Counted from the stretch's first letter, positions 28,453-37,166 are shown. The stretch is DNA of 64,000 bases from Streptacidiphilus sp. 4-A2 (GCA_014284505.1 JAAFYY010000001.1:1-64000); one strand, 5' to 3'. Notes: generated from the letters alone by a model not told the origin. A program made the numbers and translations.

Positions 28453-29987
28453 TCACCCTTCGAAGCGCTGCACGACGGCGTCGGCCGGCAGCGGCGAGAC
28501 ACCGCTGCCGCGGGCCAGGATGCGCGGCACGGTGTACAGGAAGACGTTGGGCATGGTCCGCACGGCCAGCGCGGTCGCGGCCCGCAGCACGGTCGGGTAG
28601 TCGGGTGAGTCCAGCGGGGTCGCCGACACCCTGGCGAGGGCGGCGGCCAGCCCGGGCGGCGCGACCCGGCCCGGGTTCATCAGGCCCTGCGCCCCGAACA
28701 GCACCTGGAACGCCTGGGCGGCGGAGTCGCGTCGAACTCGCGGTGAACGGGCCTCGGAGTGGTTGACGTAGACGATCTGGGTCGCCTGTGCCTCGGGGAT
28801 CACCTGGATCGTGGCGTTGATGCCGACAGCCTGCAACTGCGCCTGCAACTGCTCGGGCAGCCCGGCGGCGGCCGTGGTGGTGATCTCCAGGTCGACGCCG
28901 CCCGCGTGGCCGGCCGCGGCGAGCAGTGCCCGCGCCTTGTCGGGGTCGTAGGGGTACAGGCCGTCCGAGGAGGGTCGTGGCCGACGTAGCCGGGCGGGAA
29001 GGGCTGGTTGCTGACCTCTCCGTAGCCGAACTGCTGGACTTTGAGCAGGGCCTGACGGTCTATCGCGTACTGCAGGGCGAGTGCCACATCGGGGTCGGTG
29101 AACGGTGCCTTGGTGGTGTTGACGTCCAGCACGGCCACCACCATCGAGGAGATGACCTGGACGTCGAGTCCGGCGGCCTTGGCTGCGGCGACCTCGCTGC
29201 CGGGGATCTGGGCCACGTTGTACTGCCCGGACTGGAGTGAGCCCACCACTGTGCTCGGGTCGGGCAGCGGGTAGACCTCGACACCCTCCAGTTTGATGTT
29301 CGCCGCGTCCCAGTAGCCCGGGTTGCGCTTCAGCACCGCCCGCTCGTTCTGGACGTAGGAGGTGAGGGTGAACGGTCCGGCGCCGGCCGGCCGGGTGGCG
29401 ATCGCGGCCGCGTCCGCCTGGAACGCCTTGGGGCTGACCAGCATCCCGGTCTTCCCGGCCAGCAGGTTGGGGATCTGGTAGTCGGCCTGGGTGAGCTTGA
29501 TGACGACGCTGGTGGGGCCGGCCGCGGTGACCTCGGCGATGTGCACCAGCTGCGCGGCGACCAGCGACTTGGGGTCGGTCCGGCCGCGGTCCAGGCTCTG
29601 CTTCACCGCGGTCGCGTCCAGCGGGCTGCCGTCGCTGAAGGTCAGTCCGGCGCGCAGGGTGAAGGTGATCTGCGTCCCGGTGCTGTCGTAGGCCCATGAA
29701 CTGGCCACGGCGGGAACGGCGTTGCCGTGGGCGTCGAGTTTGGTCAGCGCCGAGTAGACGAGCGACAGGTCATGCACGTCCCAGCCGGCGGAGGAGTAGA
29801 TCGGGTCCCAGGACGTGGGCAGCGCCCAGCCCCACTTGAGGGTCCCCGCTTCGGCGCCCGCCGCGCCGCCGCCGGAACCGCTTCCGCAGGCAGTGAGAGC
29901 GACGGCGGCCCCGGCCCCCAGGCCCAGGCCCAGGAACGAGCGTCTGGCGAGAGCGGCGGTGGCGGTCGACCGCGGTGCAGATGTCAT
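28453..29987 (-). CDS. Extracellular solute-binding protein family 5, lipoprotein, frameshifted
   Basis: The product from ATG 29987 opens with a Tat-type signal ([18 protein letters not shown]) and a lipobox LTAC, so it is probably exported folded and lipid-anchored. The family 5 pattern follows: [53 protein letters not shown] and [19 protein letters not shown]. Shifts near 28975 and 28740 interrupt the C-terminal lobe ([28 protein letters not shown]). This is the first gene of the organosulfur operon, with a leader peptide and promoter just upstream. Family 5 proteins bind peptides, glutathione, nickel chelates or opines; the ligand here is unknown. Confidence 0.9.
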
Positions 29988-30219
29988 GATGATGCGTCAC
30001 CTTCATTGGGGTGCGCCGAATTACTCCCGGTCCGGGAGTGGGCAGCACGGGGCGTCACGACGCGGCGAGCCGCGGGCGCGGTAAGGGATGTGCCTCAGGG
30101 CAGGGGGTCGCCGGCAGGCGAAGCAAGGGGCGGCGCGGCGGCTACAGCACTGGAACGCGTACGCAGGGGCCTGGCTCAGCGCCGACGGAGGGCGGTCCGG
30201 GACTTCTCGGGCGCGCGGG

Positions 30220-30294
30220 TCAGCGACAGAGGGCGCTGGAGGTGCGCCGCAGGTCCACATAGCGGCACACCACGGCGGGGTGCGTCGTAAGCAT
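30220..30294 (-). CDS. Cysteine-type leader peptide, apparently leaderless transcript
   Basis: A 24-codon frame starts at ATG 30294 and ends at TGA 30220-30222. Its C-terminal half, RYVDLRRTSSALCR, fits the actinobacterial leader-peptide family with consensus RRHVDLxRxxSxxC found in front of sulfur-metabolism genes. There is no ribosome-binding site, and the -10 hexamer CAGGAT at 30301-30306 ends seven bases before the ATG, so transcription should start at or next to the A of the ATG. Cysteine codons (one at position 10, one at 23) would make translation a sensor of cysteine supply and control the downstream ABC/monooxygenase operon by attenuation. The control mechanism is inference from related leaders. 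Confidence 0.72.
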   Translation of the reverse strand: MLTTHPAVVCRYVDLRRTSSALCR

Positions 30295-30300
30295 GCGCCC

Positions 30301-30330
30301 ATCCTGGGGGCTCGCACGCACCACTGTCAA
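30301..30330 (-). promoter_or_regulatory. Promoter of the ABC/monooxygenase operon
   Basis: On the minus strand TTGACA (complement of 30325-30330) and CAGGAT (complement of 30301-30306) are separated by 18 bp, a good vegetative-type promoter for actinomycetes. The start point would fall at about 30294, the first base of the leader peptide. Confidence 0.7.
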
Positions 30331-30332
30331 TG

Positions 30333-30348
30333 GACACCAAAAGGTGTC
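30333..30348. promoter_or_regulatory. Palindromic operator GACACC-AAAA-GGTGTC
   Basis: A perfect 6-bp inverted repeat with a 4-bp A spacer ends two bases upstream of the -35 hexamer of the operon promoter. It also lies across the stop region of the DsbA-like gene. A related sequence, GACACCTCTTGACATC, is at the Rrf2/cupin intergenic promoter. The most likely binder is the neighbouring Rrf2-family regulator. Confidence 0.6.
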
Positions 30349-31270
30349 TCATTGACCGGGCGTCGGCCGACCGCCGGTCCCACCCCTCCGGACCAGGGCC
30401 GGATGCACCGCCGCCTCCTGCGGGTGGAGCCACAGCGGCCCGCCCGCGGTGTCCACCCGCACCGCACCCGCCGGCGGGGCCCCGTCGACCGTGAGCAGCT
30501 CCAACTCCCGTGTGGTCAGCGATCGGTGAAGGCCAATCAGATCCTCGGCGGAGCACGCGGCGACGACTGGGGCGAGCCCGGGGCAGGCCTCGCGCAGCGC
30601 CTGCGTGTAAGCCCCCGGGGGCGCAGGCCCGGCACCACCCGGCGTCCCCCGGAGCCGCGGATAACGATTGTGGGCAGGGCATAGCGGTGGCCGCCGTCAT
30701 CCAGTTCGCGTGCCCGCCCGGGGTGCGGCGCCGGTCCGACCAGGCCGAGCACCTCCGGTACCGGCGCCCGCGCCTCGGCCCGGTCGGCGCACACCGATGC
30801 CCGCACGGCGGCGCTGGACGCGTCCTCCCGCAGCCGGTCGAGGTCCAGGCCGGGCACGGACCTGACACTGTCCAGGACGCGTTCGGGGGTGTCGGCGGGC
30901 TCGCCGAGGATGAACACCGATTCGCGCAGCCGGCGCAGCACGCGCGCGGCCACCGCCGGGTCCTGCGCCTCGGCGGCACGGGCCGCCAGCGAGGCCGGCC
31001 AGCTGGTCCGGGCCACCCGCTCCAGCCGGGCGGCCGCGGCGCGCCCGTGTGTTCCGCGACCTGCGCGATGTACCCCGCGTACCACGCGGTCTCGGCGTCG
31101 GGATCGGGGCCGGGTCGTCGTCCTCGTCGAACAGGATCGAGTACACCCGGCGCCACGGAATACGGCCGTCCACCTGCGCGCGCAGCCGCCGGAAGGAAGG
31201 CTCGGAACCCCACGCCCACGGCACAGCGGATCCGTGTACTCGATGATCTCGGCCGCCTGCCCCCGGTCAC
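30349..31270 (-). CDS. DsbA-family thioredoxin-like protein, frameshifted
   Basis: The likely GTG start at 31270 overlaps the TGA of the Rrf2 gene (GTGA). After a shift in a G-run the product reads AAEIIEYTDPLCPWAWGSE (one C missing in the data at the CP), the active-site region of FrnE/DsbA-family oxidoreductases with a single leading cysteine. FRRLRAQVDGRIPWRRVYS and, after another shift near 31110, SLAARAAEAQDPAVAARVL and RRLRESVFILGEPADTPE follow, as does YALPTIVIRG. The ending is LWLHPQEAAVHPALVRRGG, stopping at TGA 30349-30351. Such proteins handle thiol redox chemistry or isomerise glutathione adducts. Pairing with an Rrf2 regulator points to a thiol or redox role in this island. Confidence 0.7.
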
Positions 31271-31703
31271 ACCACGGCCTCTTCCGGCTCCCGGCCCGCG
31301 ACCGTGCGCTCGTCCAGGAGCGAGGCGACCGTGGTCTGCTCCATGATCCGCCGGGCGCCCTGCTCGACCGCCCGCCATACGCCGGGCAGTCCCGACGCGG
31401 GACCGGGTAGACGAGCCCGGCCGGGGTCTCGCCACGCAGCGTCATCAGCTCGCCGTCGACCGCCAGCACCACATCCAGCAGGCTGATCTGTTCGGCCGGA
31501 CGCCCCAGCCAGTACCCGCCCTCGCAGCCGCGCTGGCTGCGGACCAGACCGGCCCGGCGCAGGTCGCCGACGACACCCTTGAGGAAGCGGAAGGGGATCT
31601 CCTGGGACGAGGCGATGCCCTCGCAGGTGAGCGGCCGGGCCGTGTCGAGGGCGAGTTCCAGCAGCGCCCGCACGGCGTAGTCGGCCTTCGCCGAGATATG
31701 CAT
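31267..31703 (-). CDS. Rrf2 family transcriptional regulator, frameshifted
   Basis: ATG 31703 begins MHISAKADYAVRALLELAL, the classic Rrf2 opening. LTCEGIASSQEIPFRFLKG, VVGDLRRAGLVRSQRGCEG, GYWLGRPAEQISLLDVVLA and VDGELMTLRG complete the winged helix and dimer helix. A shift near 31400 leads to the ending EQGARRIMEQTTVASLLDE. The family includes IscR (Fe-S), NsrR (NO) and CymR (cysteine metabolism). Only two cysteines are visible (one in RGCEGG, one near the shift), fewer than the three expected for an IscR-type cluster. Its setting in a sulfur island suggests a CymR-like role. It is divergent from the cupin gene and coupled to the DsbA-like gene. Confidence 0.85.
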
Positions 31704-31754
31704 GCACACGAATGTAACCCCGAACGGAGTACCCGGGCCGTCTGCGGCCAAATA

Positions 31755-31792
31755 GACACCTCTTGACATCCTTTCCGGCCGACTCCTACTGT
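31755..31792 (+). promoter_or_regulatory. Promoter and operator-like site for the cupin gene
   Basis: TTGACA at 31763-31768 and TACTGT at 31787-31792 are separated by 18 bp. Overlapping the -35 is GACACCTCTTGACATC (31755-31770), which matches 12 of 16 positions of the palindrome in front of the ABC operon when that is read on the minus strand. Confidence 0.55.
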
Positions 31793-31880
31793 CCCTAGCA
31801 GTCGCCGGACAGCGACGGCCGCACACCCGCCGCGCCCCTGTCCGCCGGCGGTGGCCGCTCCCGAGCACCTGGACTCCTCC

Positions 31881-32393
31881 ATGAACGCACAGCACCCCGC
31901 CCACCAGCACGAGGGCTTCCACCCGGACCTCGCCGACGGCGGCAGCGCGGAACCGGCAGCCGGAGCCCGCAGCCGGGTCCACCACATCCGCGCGGACGAA
32001 CTGGACGGCAGCACCGCGCAGACCGGCGGGATGCGCCGTTTCGCGGCGATCAGCGGCGCGCGGACCGGGTCCGAGCGGATGTGGATGGGGCAGACGCACG
32101 TCGCCCCGGCGACCTCGTCCGCCGACCACCATCACGGCGAGTCGGAGACCGCGATCTACATCGTCAGCGGCCGTCCGGAGTTCGTCTTCCTGGAGCAGAC
32201 GCCGACGGCTCCACCGCCGAGGTACGGCTGCGCACCGCACCGGCGACTACATCTTCGTGCCGCCGTTCGTACCGCACCGCGAGGAAGAACCCGGATCCGA
32301 TCAGGAGGCCGTGGTCGTCATCGCCCGCAGCACCAGGAAGCCGTGGTCGTCAACCTCCCCGGGCTGCATGTGCTGAACCCCTCCGACATCTGA
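31881..32393 (+). CDS. Cupin domain protein, frameshifted
   Basis: From ATG 31881 the product has a polar N-terminus rich in histidine, then VHHIRADELDGSTAQTGGM and the cupin metal motif ADHHHGESETAIYIVSGR with HxHxxxE-like spacing. After shifts near 32205 and 32245 it reads GDYIFVPPFVPHREE, the second cupin motif with the last histidine, and ends VVNLPGLHVLNPSDI at TGA 32391. It is divergent from the Rrf2 gene and shares a control region with it. Cupins of this size (170 residues) include dioxygenases, isomerases and ligand sensors; a cysteine-dioxygenase-type activity would suit the locus but cannot be shown. Confidence 0.78.
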   Translation: MNAQHPAHQHEGFHPDLADGGSAEPAAGARSRVHHIRADELDGSTAQTGGMRRFAAISGARTGSERMWMGQTHVAPATSSADHHHGESETAIYIVSGRPEFVFLEQTPTAPPPRYGCAPHRRLHLRAAVRTAPRGRTRIRSGGRGRHRPQHQEAVVVNLPGLHVLNPSDI

Positions 32394-32620
32394 TCCGCGG
32401 GGCTTCGAGGCCCGGACCGGCCGGGTGATCGGGTCCCGCGGGCCGTAGGGGCCGTACGGGCCGCGTGGGGCACCGGGCGCACGGGGCACAGCGGGCCGAC
32501 GGTGACCGCATACCCCGTTCGGCTCGCAGGGCCACCGCTGGAGCTCAGCGGTCCGCACGGACACACAACTGCCTTGCAGGGCAGGGAATACGTGGCCGAC
32601 TTCCGGTCGTTGCGCAGCAC

Positions 32621-33544
32621 ATGACTGTGGGAGTAGCGCTCAATGTGACCGACGCCGGCAACCAGGTCGACGCCACCGTAAGGCTCGCCCGGCAGGCCGC
32701 GGCATGCGGGTTGCGATCGGCCTGGTTCGGGCAGAGTTTCGGGGCCGACTCGCCCCAGCTCGCAGCGATCGTCGGACGCGAGGTGCCGGGGCTGCAGGTG
32801 GGCACATCAGCGATCCCGGTCTTCGGACGGCACCCGTTGCTGGTCTCCAGCCAGGCGCAGACCGCGCAGGCCGCCACGCACGGCCGCTACCACCTCGGCC
32901 TCGCCCTGGGCACGAAGTATCTGACCGAGACCGGCTTCGGCATCCCGTTCGAGCGGCCTATCGCACGGCTGCGTGAATTCCTGATCGCCCTGCGGCAGTT
33001 GACCGAGACCGGTGCGGCCGACTTCCACGGCGAACTACTCACCGCATCCACCCCACTGCCGGCACGCGTCCCGGGTGCCGAGAGCGGCGTGCCGGTGCTC
33101 GTAGCCGCCATGGGCCCGCAGGCACTGCGTGTCAGCGGTGAACTGGCGGACGGAATCCTGCCCTACCTGGCCGGGCCCCGTGCCCTGGCGGAGCACATCG
33201 TCCCAGCCGTCACGGCGGCAGCGGAGGCCGCGGGGCGGCCCGCGCCCCGGATCGTGACACTCGTCTCGGGCGTGGTGACCGACCACGCGGACGCGGCACG
33301 CGAGAAGTTCACCGAACAGCTGGCGTTCTACGAACAGATCCCCTCCTACGCACGGGTCGTCGAGCTCTCCGGAGGCAAGCGGGCCGGCGACGTCGCCGTT
33401 GTCGGCAACGAACGGGAGGTCGCCGCCGAGGTGCAGCGCTATCGGGATGCCGGGGCGACAGAGGTTGTCTTCTCGGGAACGGACATCGCCGGGGACGTCG
33501 ACCGGCAGCGCACCTGGGCACTCCTCGGCCAACTGGCAGGATGA
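32621..33544 (+). CDS. LLM-class F420-dependent oxidoreductase
   Basis: Intact 307-residue product starting at ATG 32621 (MTVGVALNVTDAGNQVDAT). ACGLRSAWFGQSFGADSP, QVGTSAIPVFGRHPLLVSS, GRYHLGLALGTKYLTE and VPVLVAAMGPQALRVSGEL are typical of the TIGR03564-type F420-dependent LLM subfamily rather than the FMN-dependent SsuD group. The ending VAAEVQRYRDAGATEVVFS is the usual gating region. It lies downstream of the cupin gene in the same direction, 228 bp away. The reaction would be hydride transfer with coenzyme F420; its link to sulfur metabolism is positional only. Confidence 0.88.
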   Translation: MTVGVALNVTDAGNQVDATVRLARQAAACGLRSAWFGQSFGADSPQLAAIVGREVPGLQVGTSAIPVFGRHPLLVSSQAQTAQAATHGRYHLGLALGTKYLTETGFGIPFERPIARLREFLIALRQLTETGAADFHGELLTASTPLPARVPGAESGVPVLVAAMGPQALRVSGELADGILPYLAGPRALAEHIVPAVTAAAEAAGRPAPRIVTLVSGVVTDHADAAREKFTEQLAFYEQIPSYARVVELSGGKRAGDVAVVGNEREVAAEVQRYRDAGATEVVFSGTDIAGDVDRQRTWALLGQLAG

Positions 33545-33709
33545 GCCACCGACCCGGCCGAGGGGTACCGGCGGGCGCCGGGCGTGTCCGCTTCAGCGCT
33601 GACGGAAGCGCGGTGGGCGTCGAGGGTGACACGGTGGAGGTCGTGTCCGGGGGGTCGTCGGCGCCACGCGCCGTAGCACCCGGCATACGAGACGTTCGGA
33701 TGCTTGTGC

Positions 33710-33746
33710 GGGGAGGGCTGTCCAGCATGACGGACAGCCCCTCCCC
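33710..33746. terminator. Inverted repeat between convergent LLM genes
   Basis: GGGGAGGGCTGTCC and GGACAGCCCCTCCCC around an 8-base loop, with one bulged C that may reflect a missing G in the first arm. It lies between the stops of the genes at 32621 and 33764. Confidence 0.75.
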
Positions 33747-33763
33747 GGGACAGCAGGCGGTGG

Positions 33764-34885
33764 TCAACGGAGCGGTCGTTCCGTGGCGGCGCGTTCCGCG
33801 TCGCGCTTGGCCACGCCCTCGCGGACCAGCGGGATGACATACCTGCCGAAGTCGACGGCGTCACCGAGCAGGTCGTAGCCGCGCGCGGAGAGGATGTCCA
33901 CACCGAGGTCGTAGTAGTCGAGCAGGGCCTCGGCAACGGTCTCCGGGGTGCCGACCAGGGCGTTGGAGTTGCCCGCGCCACCGGTCGCCGCGGCCGTCGA
34001 CGTCCACAGCGCGCGGTCGTAGCGCTCGCCCTGCTCGGCGATGGCGATCAGCCGCTGCGACCCGGTGTTCTGCGGGCTCCCGGCGCCCGGCCGACGGCTC
34101 GACACCCCGGCCCCGGACTCGCGGCGCGCCCTGATGGCGGCAACGGTGCGGTGTGCCTTCTCCCAGGCCAGCTCCTCGGTCGGCGCGATGATCGGCCGGA
34201 AGGCCACCTGGATCCGCGGCGGAACAAGCCGTCCGGCGGCCCTGGACGCCGCTCGCACCGCCTCAATCTGCTTGGCGGTCTCCGCCAGCGGCTCACCCCA
34301 CAGGGCGAAGATGTCGGCGACAGCACCGCCCGCCGCGTAGGCAGCCGGCGAGGAGCCACCGAAGGAGACGTCCGGGCGGGGCTGCTGCACCGGGAAGACG
34401 TCACTGACGAAGTCGTTGAACCGGTAGTGCTCGCCCGCGTGGTCGAAGGGCTCGCGCTCGGTCCAGGCCCGCTGCACGATCTCGATGTACTCGCGGGTCC
34501 GGGCGTAGCGCTCGTTCTTCGGCAGGAAGTCACCCTCGCGCTGCTGCTCGTGGTCGTTGCCGCCGGTGATGAAGTGAACGGTGAGCCGTCCGTCGCTGAT
34601 CCGGTCCAGGGTCGCGAACTCCCTGGCCGCGAAGGTCGGGTAGGAGACGTTGGGCCGGTGCGCGAGCAGGATCTGCAGTCGGCTGGTGTTCGCGGCGATG
34701 TACGCGGCGGCGGTGCCCGGCTCGGGCGAGCCGGAGCCGTAGGCGAAGAGCACGCGGTCCCAGCCGTGCTCCTCATGGGCCCGGGCCAGCCTCAGCGTGT
34801 ACTCCTTGTCGAAGGAGGCTCCGCTGCGGGGGTTGGTCTCCGAGCCGTCGTTGGTGGCGGCGATACCGAGGAACTCGACAGGCAT
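33764..34885 (-). CDS. LLM-class flavin-dependent oxidoreductase
   Basis: Intact 373-residue product from ATG 34885. It reads PVEFLGIAATNDGSETNPR, AHEEHGWDRVLFAYGSGSP, LLAHRPNVSYPTFAAREFA, GRLTVHFITGGNDHEQQRE, PDVSFGGSSPAAYAAGG and ends VIPLVREGVAKRDAERA. All luciferase-fold flavin contacts of the alkanesulfonate-monooxygenase-like subgroup are present. It is a paralogue of the genes at 20777 and 23169 and, unlike them, has no frameshift, so it is the best reference for that trio. It is the last gene of the operon that starts at the SAM-IV-like riboswitch, 43 bp after SsuD. Confidence 0.92.
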   Translation of the reverse strand: MPVEFLGIAATNDGSETNPRSGASFDKEYTLRLARAHEEHGWDRVLFAYGSGSPEPGTAAAYIAANTSRLQILLAHRPNVSYPTFAAREFATLDRISDGRLTVHFITGGNDHEQQREGDFLPKNERYARTREYIEIVQRAWTEREPFDHAGEHYRFNDFVSDVFPVQQPRPDVSFGGSSPAAYAAGGAVADIFALWGEPLAETAKQIEAVRAASRAAGRLVPPRIQVAFRPIIAPTEELAWEKAHRTVAAIRARRESGAGVSSRRPGAGSPQNTGSQRLIAIAEQGERYDRALWTSTAAATGGAGNSNALVGTPETVAEALLDYYDLGVDILSARGYDLLGDAVDFGRYVIPLVREGVAKRDAERAATERPLR

Positions 34886-34928
34886 GTCAGGCCTTTCATG
34901 GGCTGCGGGAAAGTTTGTCGACAAGTAG

Positions 34929-36044
34929 TCAGAGCAGTGGTCGGACGCACTCGGCGAAGGTGTAGGCCTCCTCCAGGTGCGGGTAGCCGGAGAGGACGAA
35001 CTCGTCGACCCCCGCGGCGCGGTACTCATCGAGGCGTTCGGCGACCTCGTCATGGCTGCCGACCAGCGCGGTCCCCGCTCCGCCGCGGACCAGGCCGATC
35101 CCGGCCCAGAGGTTGGGCCCGACCAGCAGCCGCTCCCGGTCGCCGCCGTGCAGCGCCAGCATCCGGCGCTGACCTTCGGAATCCAGGGCGCGCAGCCGCC
35201 GTTGGCCCTCCTCGACCGCGTGGTCGTCCAGGCCGGCGATCAATTCCTCGGCGGCCTGCCAGGCCTGGGAAGCGCGGTCCCGGCTGAGCACGTGGATCCG
35301 CAGGCCGAACCGCACCGTCCGGCCTTCGGCCTCAGCCCGCTCCCGGACCCGGGCGATCTTCTCGGCGACCAGGTGGGCGGGCTCGCCCCAGGTGAGGTAG
35401 GTGTCGGCGTGCCGGGCCGCCAGGGCGAGGGCCGGCGCGGAGGAGCCGCCGAAGTACACCCTCGGGGCCGGTTCCGGCGGTCTACGCAACTGCGCGCCCT
35501 CCAGGTGGTAGTGCGCGCCCTTGTAGTCGAAGGGCGCGCCGGTCCAGGAGGCCCGGACCACGTCGAGGAACTCTCCGGCCCGGGCGTAGCGCGCGTCGTG
35601 GCCCAGCCGGTCGCCGTAGCCGCGCTGCTCGGCGTCGCTGCCGCCGGCCACCACGTTCAGCAGCAGCCGTCCTTCCGACAGGCGCTGGAAGGTGGCCGCG
35701 GTCTGCGCCGCGAGGGCGGGCTCGACCAGGCCGGGGCGGAACGCGACCATGAACTTCAGCCGCCTGGTGCGGGCGATGAGCGCGGCGGTGACGATCCAGG
35801 CGTCCTCGCAGTGTGCGCCGGCCGGGGTGAGCACCCCCTCGTACCCGAGCTCGTCGGCGGCCTCCGCGAGCTGCGACAGATAGCCGAGGGAAGCGGGGCG
35901 CTCCCCCGTGATCGACCGCGTGCCCGCTCCTCCCCCGCTCGCCCCGATGCCGACGCCGTGCACGGAGCCGCCGAGGCGGCGCCCGTCGCCGCCGGTCGGC
36001 AGGAACCAGTGGAATGCGGTCGGCGGACGTGTGTTCATGCTCAT
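34929..36044 (-). CDS. ssuD: FMNH2-dependent alkanesulfonate monooxygenase, SsuD family
   Basis: Intact 371-residue product; ATG 36044 overlaps the TGA of the flavoenzyme gene upstream. It opens TAFHWFLPTGGDGRRLGGS and carries YEGVLTPAGAHCEDAWIVT, LKFMVAFRPGLVEPALAAQ, EGRLLLNVVAGGSDAEQRG, RVYFGGSSAPALALAARH and the C-terminal GTALVGSHDEVAERLDEYR and FVLSGYPHLEEAYTFAE. Length and motif order match SsuD, which releases sulfite from C2 and longer alkanesulfonates. It needs FMNH2; the only reductase gene in the island is at 18262-18761. Confidence 0.92.
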   Translation of the reverse strand: MSMNTRPPTAFHWFLPTGGDGRRLGGSVHGVGIGASGGGAGTRSITGERPASLGYLSQLAEAADELGYEGVLTPAGAHCEDAWIVTAALIARTRRLKFMVAFRPGLVEPALAAQTAATFQRLSEGRLLLNVVAGGSDAEQRGYGDRLGHDARYARAGEFLDVVRASWTGAPFDYKGAHYHLEGAQLRRPPEPAPRVYFGGSSAPALALAARHADTYLTWGEPAHLVAEKIARVRERAEAEGRTVRFGLRIHVLSRDRASQAWQAAEELIAGLDDHAVEEGQRRLRALDSEGQRRMLALHGGDRERLLVGPNLWAGIGLVRGGAGTALVGSHDEVAERLDEYRAAGVDEFVLSGYPHLEEAYTFAECVRPLL

Positions 36045-37147
36045 GCGATCGTCTCCGATAGCTGCGCCCCAGGGCGAAACGCCGGGCGCCGGGTGCGCCC
36101 GACACCAGGTCGGCGGCGAGATCGCCGATGACCGGTGCGAAGGTGAAGCCGTGCCCGGAGAATCCGGCCAGCACGGTGACCGGGCCCTCCCGGTCGACGA
36201 CAAAATCGTGGTCGGGGGTGAGCGTGCAGAGGCAGGTGGTGGCGGTCGGCGCGGAGGCGTCGGCGCCGGGCAGCCAGCGCTCGGCGTACTCCTGCACCAG
36301 GCGCAGCGCGGTCCGGTCCACGCTGCGGTCGCGGCGGTCGGGGTCCACGACCGGTCCGACGGCGTGGAAGCCCACTTTCACCCCGTCGTCGCTGCCCAGC
36401 CCGTACACACCCAGGTCCGGGCCAGCTCGGCTCCGGCGTGGTGCAGGAAGCTCGGCCAGTCCAGGGCGTCGGCAGCGGGGAAGTGGACCTGCTGCTCCTG
36501 GGTGACCCGCAGCGGCGGAAGTCCCGAGACGGACGCGGCGGCCAGTCCCGGGGCCCAGCCGCCGACCGCGACCACTGCGGCTTCGGCCGTGAACACCTCA
36601 CCCTCGGTGCTGACCAGTTCGACACGGTCGGTTCCGTGCCGAAGCAGCTTGGCGACCCGCACCCGGTGCCGGATCAGCGCGCCCCTGGCAGCGGCGGCCT
36701 CCTGGAAGGCGAGAATGGCCTGGTCGGCGTGCACCCGCCCGGCAGCGGCATGGAACAGCACGGCAGTGTCGAACCGCAATCCGGGCCAGCGCTCCCCCTC
36801 TGGTCCGGATCGAGCAGCCGGGCGGCACGTCCCGCACTGCGGAGTTCGGTGTACAGCTCCTCGACGACCGCCCGTGGTCCGTGGTCGACCGCGCCTGTCA
36901 GAGTGAGCACCCGGCGGCCGGATTCCCGCTCCAGCACCCGCCACAGCGGCAGGGCCCAGGAAGCCAGGGAGACGTAGAAGGGATCGGCGTAGGCGAGGCG
37001 GAAGATCCGGGAACTGCCGTGCGAGCTGCCCTCGGTGTGTCCGGGGCCGGACCGCTCCAGCAGCGTCACAGCGAACCCACGGGTCGCCAGCTGCCAGGCG
37101 GTGGCGGAGCCCATGACCCCGCCGCCCACTACGACGACGTGTGGCAC
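36041..37147 (-). CDS. FAD-dependent amine oxidase, sarcosine oxidase/MSOX type, frameshifted
   Basis: ATG 37147 begins PHVVVVGGGVMGSATAWQL with the Rossmann GxGxxG, then TLLERSGPGHTEGSSHGSS and RIFRLAYADPFYV, the SHG.SR..R signature of monomeric sarcosine and N-methyltryptophan oxidases. At least three shifts (about 36800, 36420 and 36080) break the rest: AAAGRVHADQAILAFQEAA, VVAVGGWAPGLAA, GVYGLGSDDGVKVGFHAVG, TTCLCTLTPDHDFVVD (the cysteine that usually holds FAD covalently) and GFSGHGFTFAPVIGDLAAD. The stop overlaps the ssuD start. The enzyme would oxidise a secondary or primary amine; coupling to SsuD suggests an amino- or N-methyl-sulfonate, which is inference. Confidence 0.8.
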
Positions 37148-37166
37148 AGTGCTGTCCTCCTCCTCT

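Noticed and set aside
18262..29987. Siderophore, opine or ordinary dipeptide uptake operon
   Set aside because: The importer alone would allow it, but cotranscription with three sulfur-type monooxygenases, a flavin reductase and a cysteine leader peptide fits organosulfur use much better.
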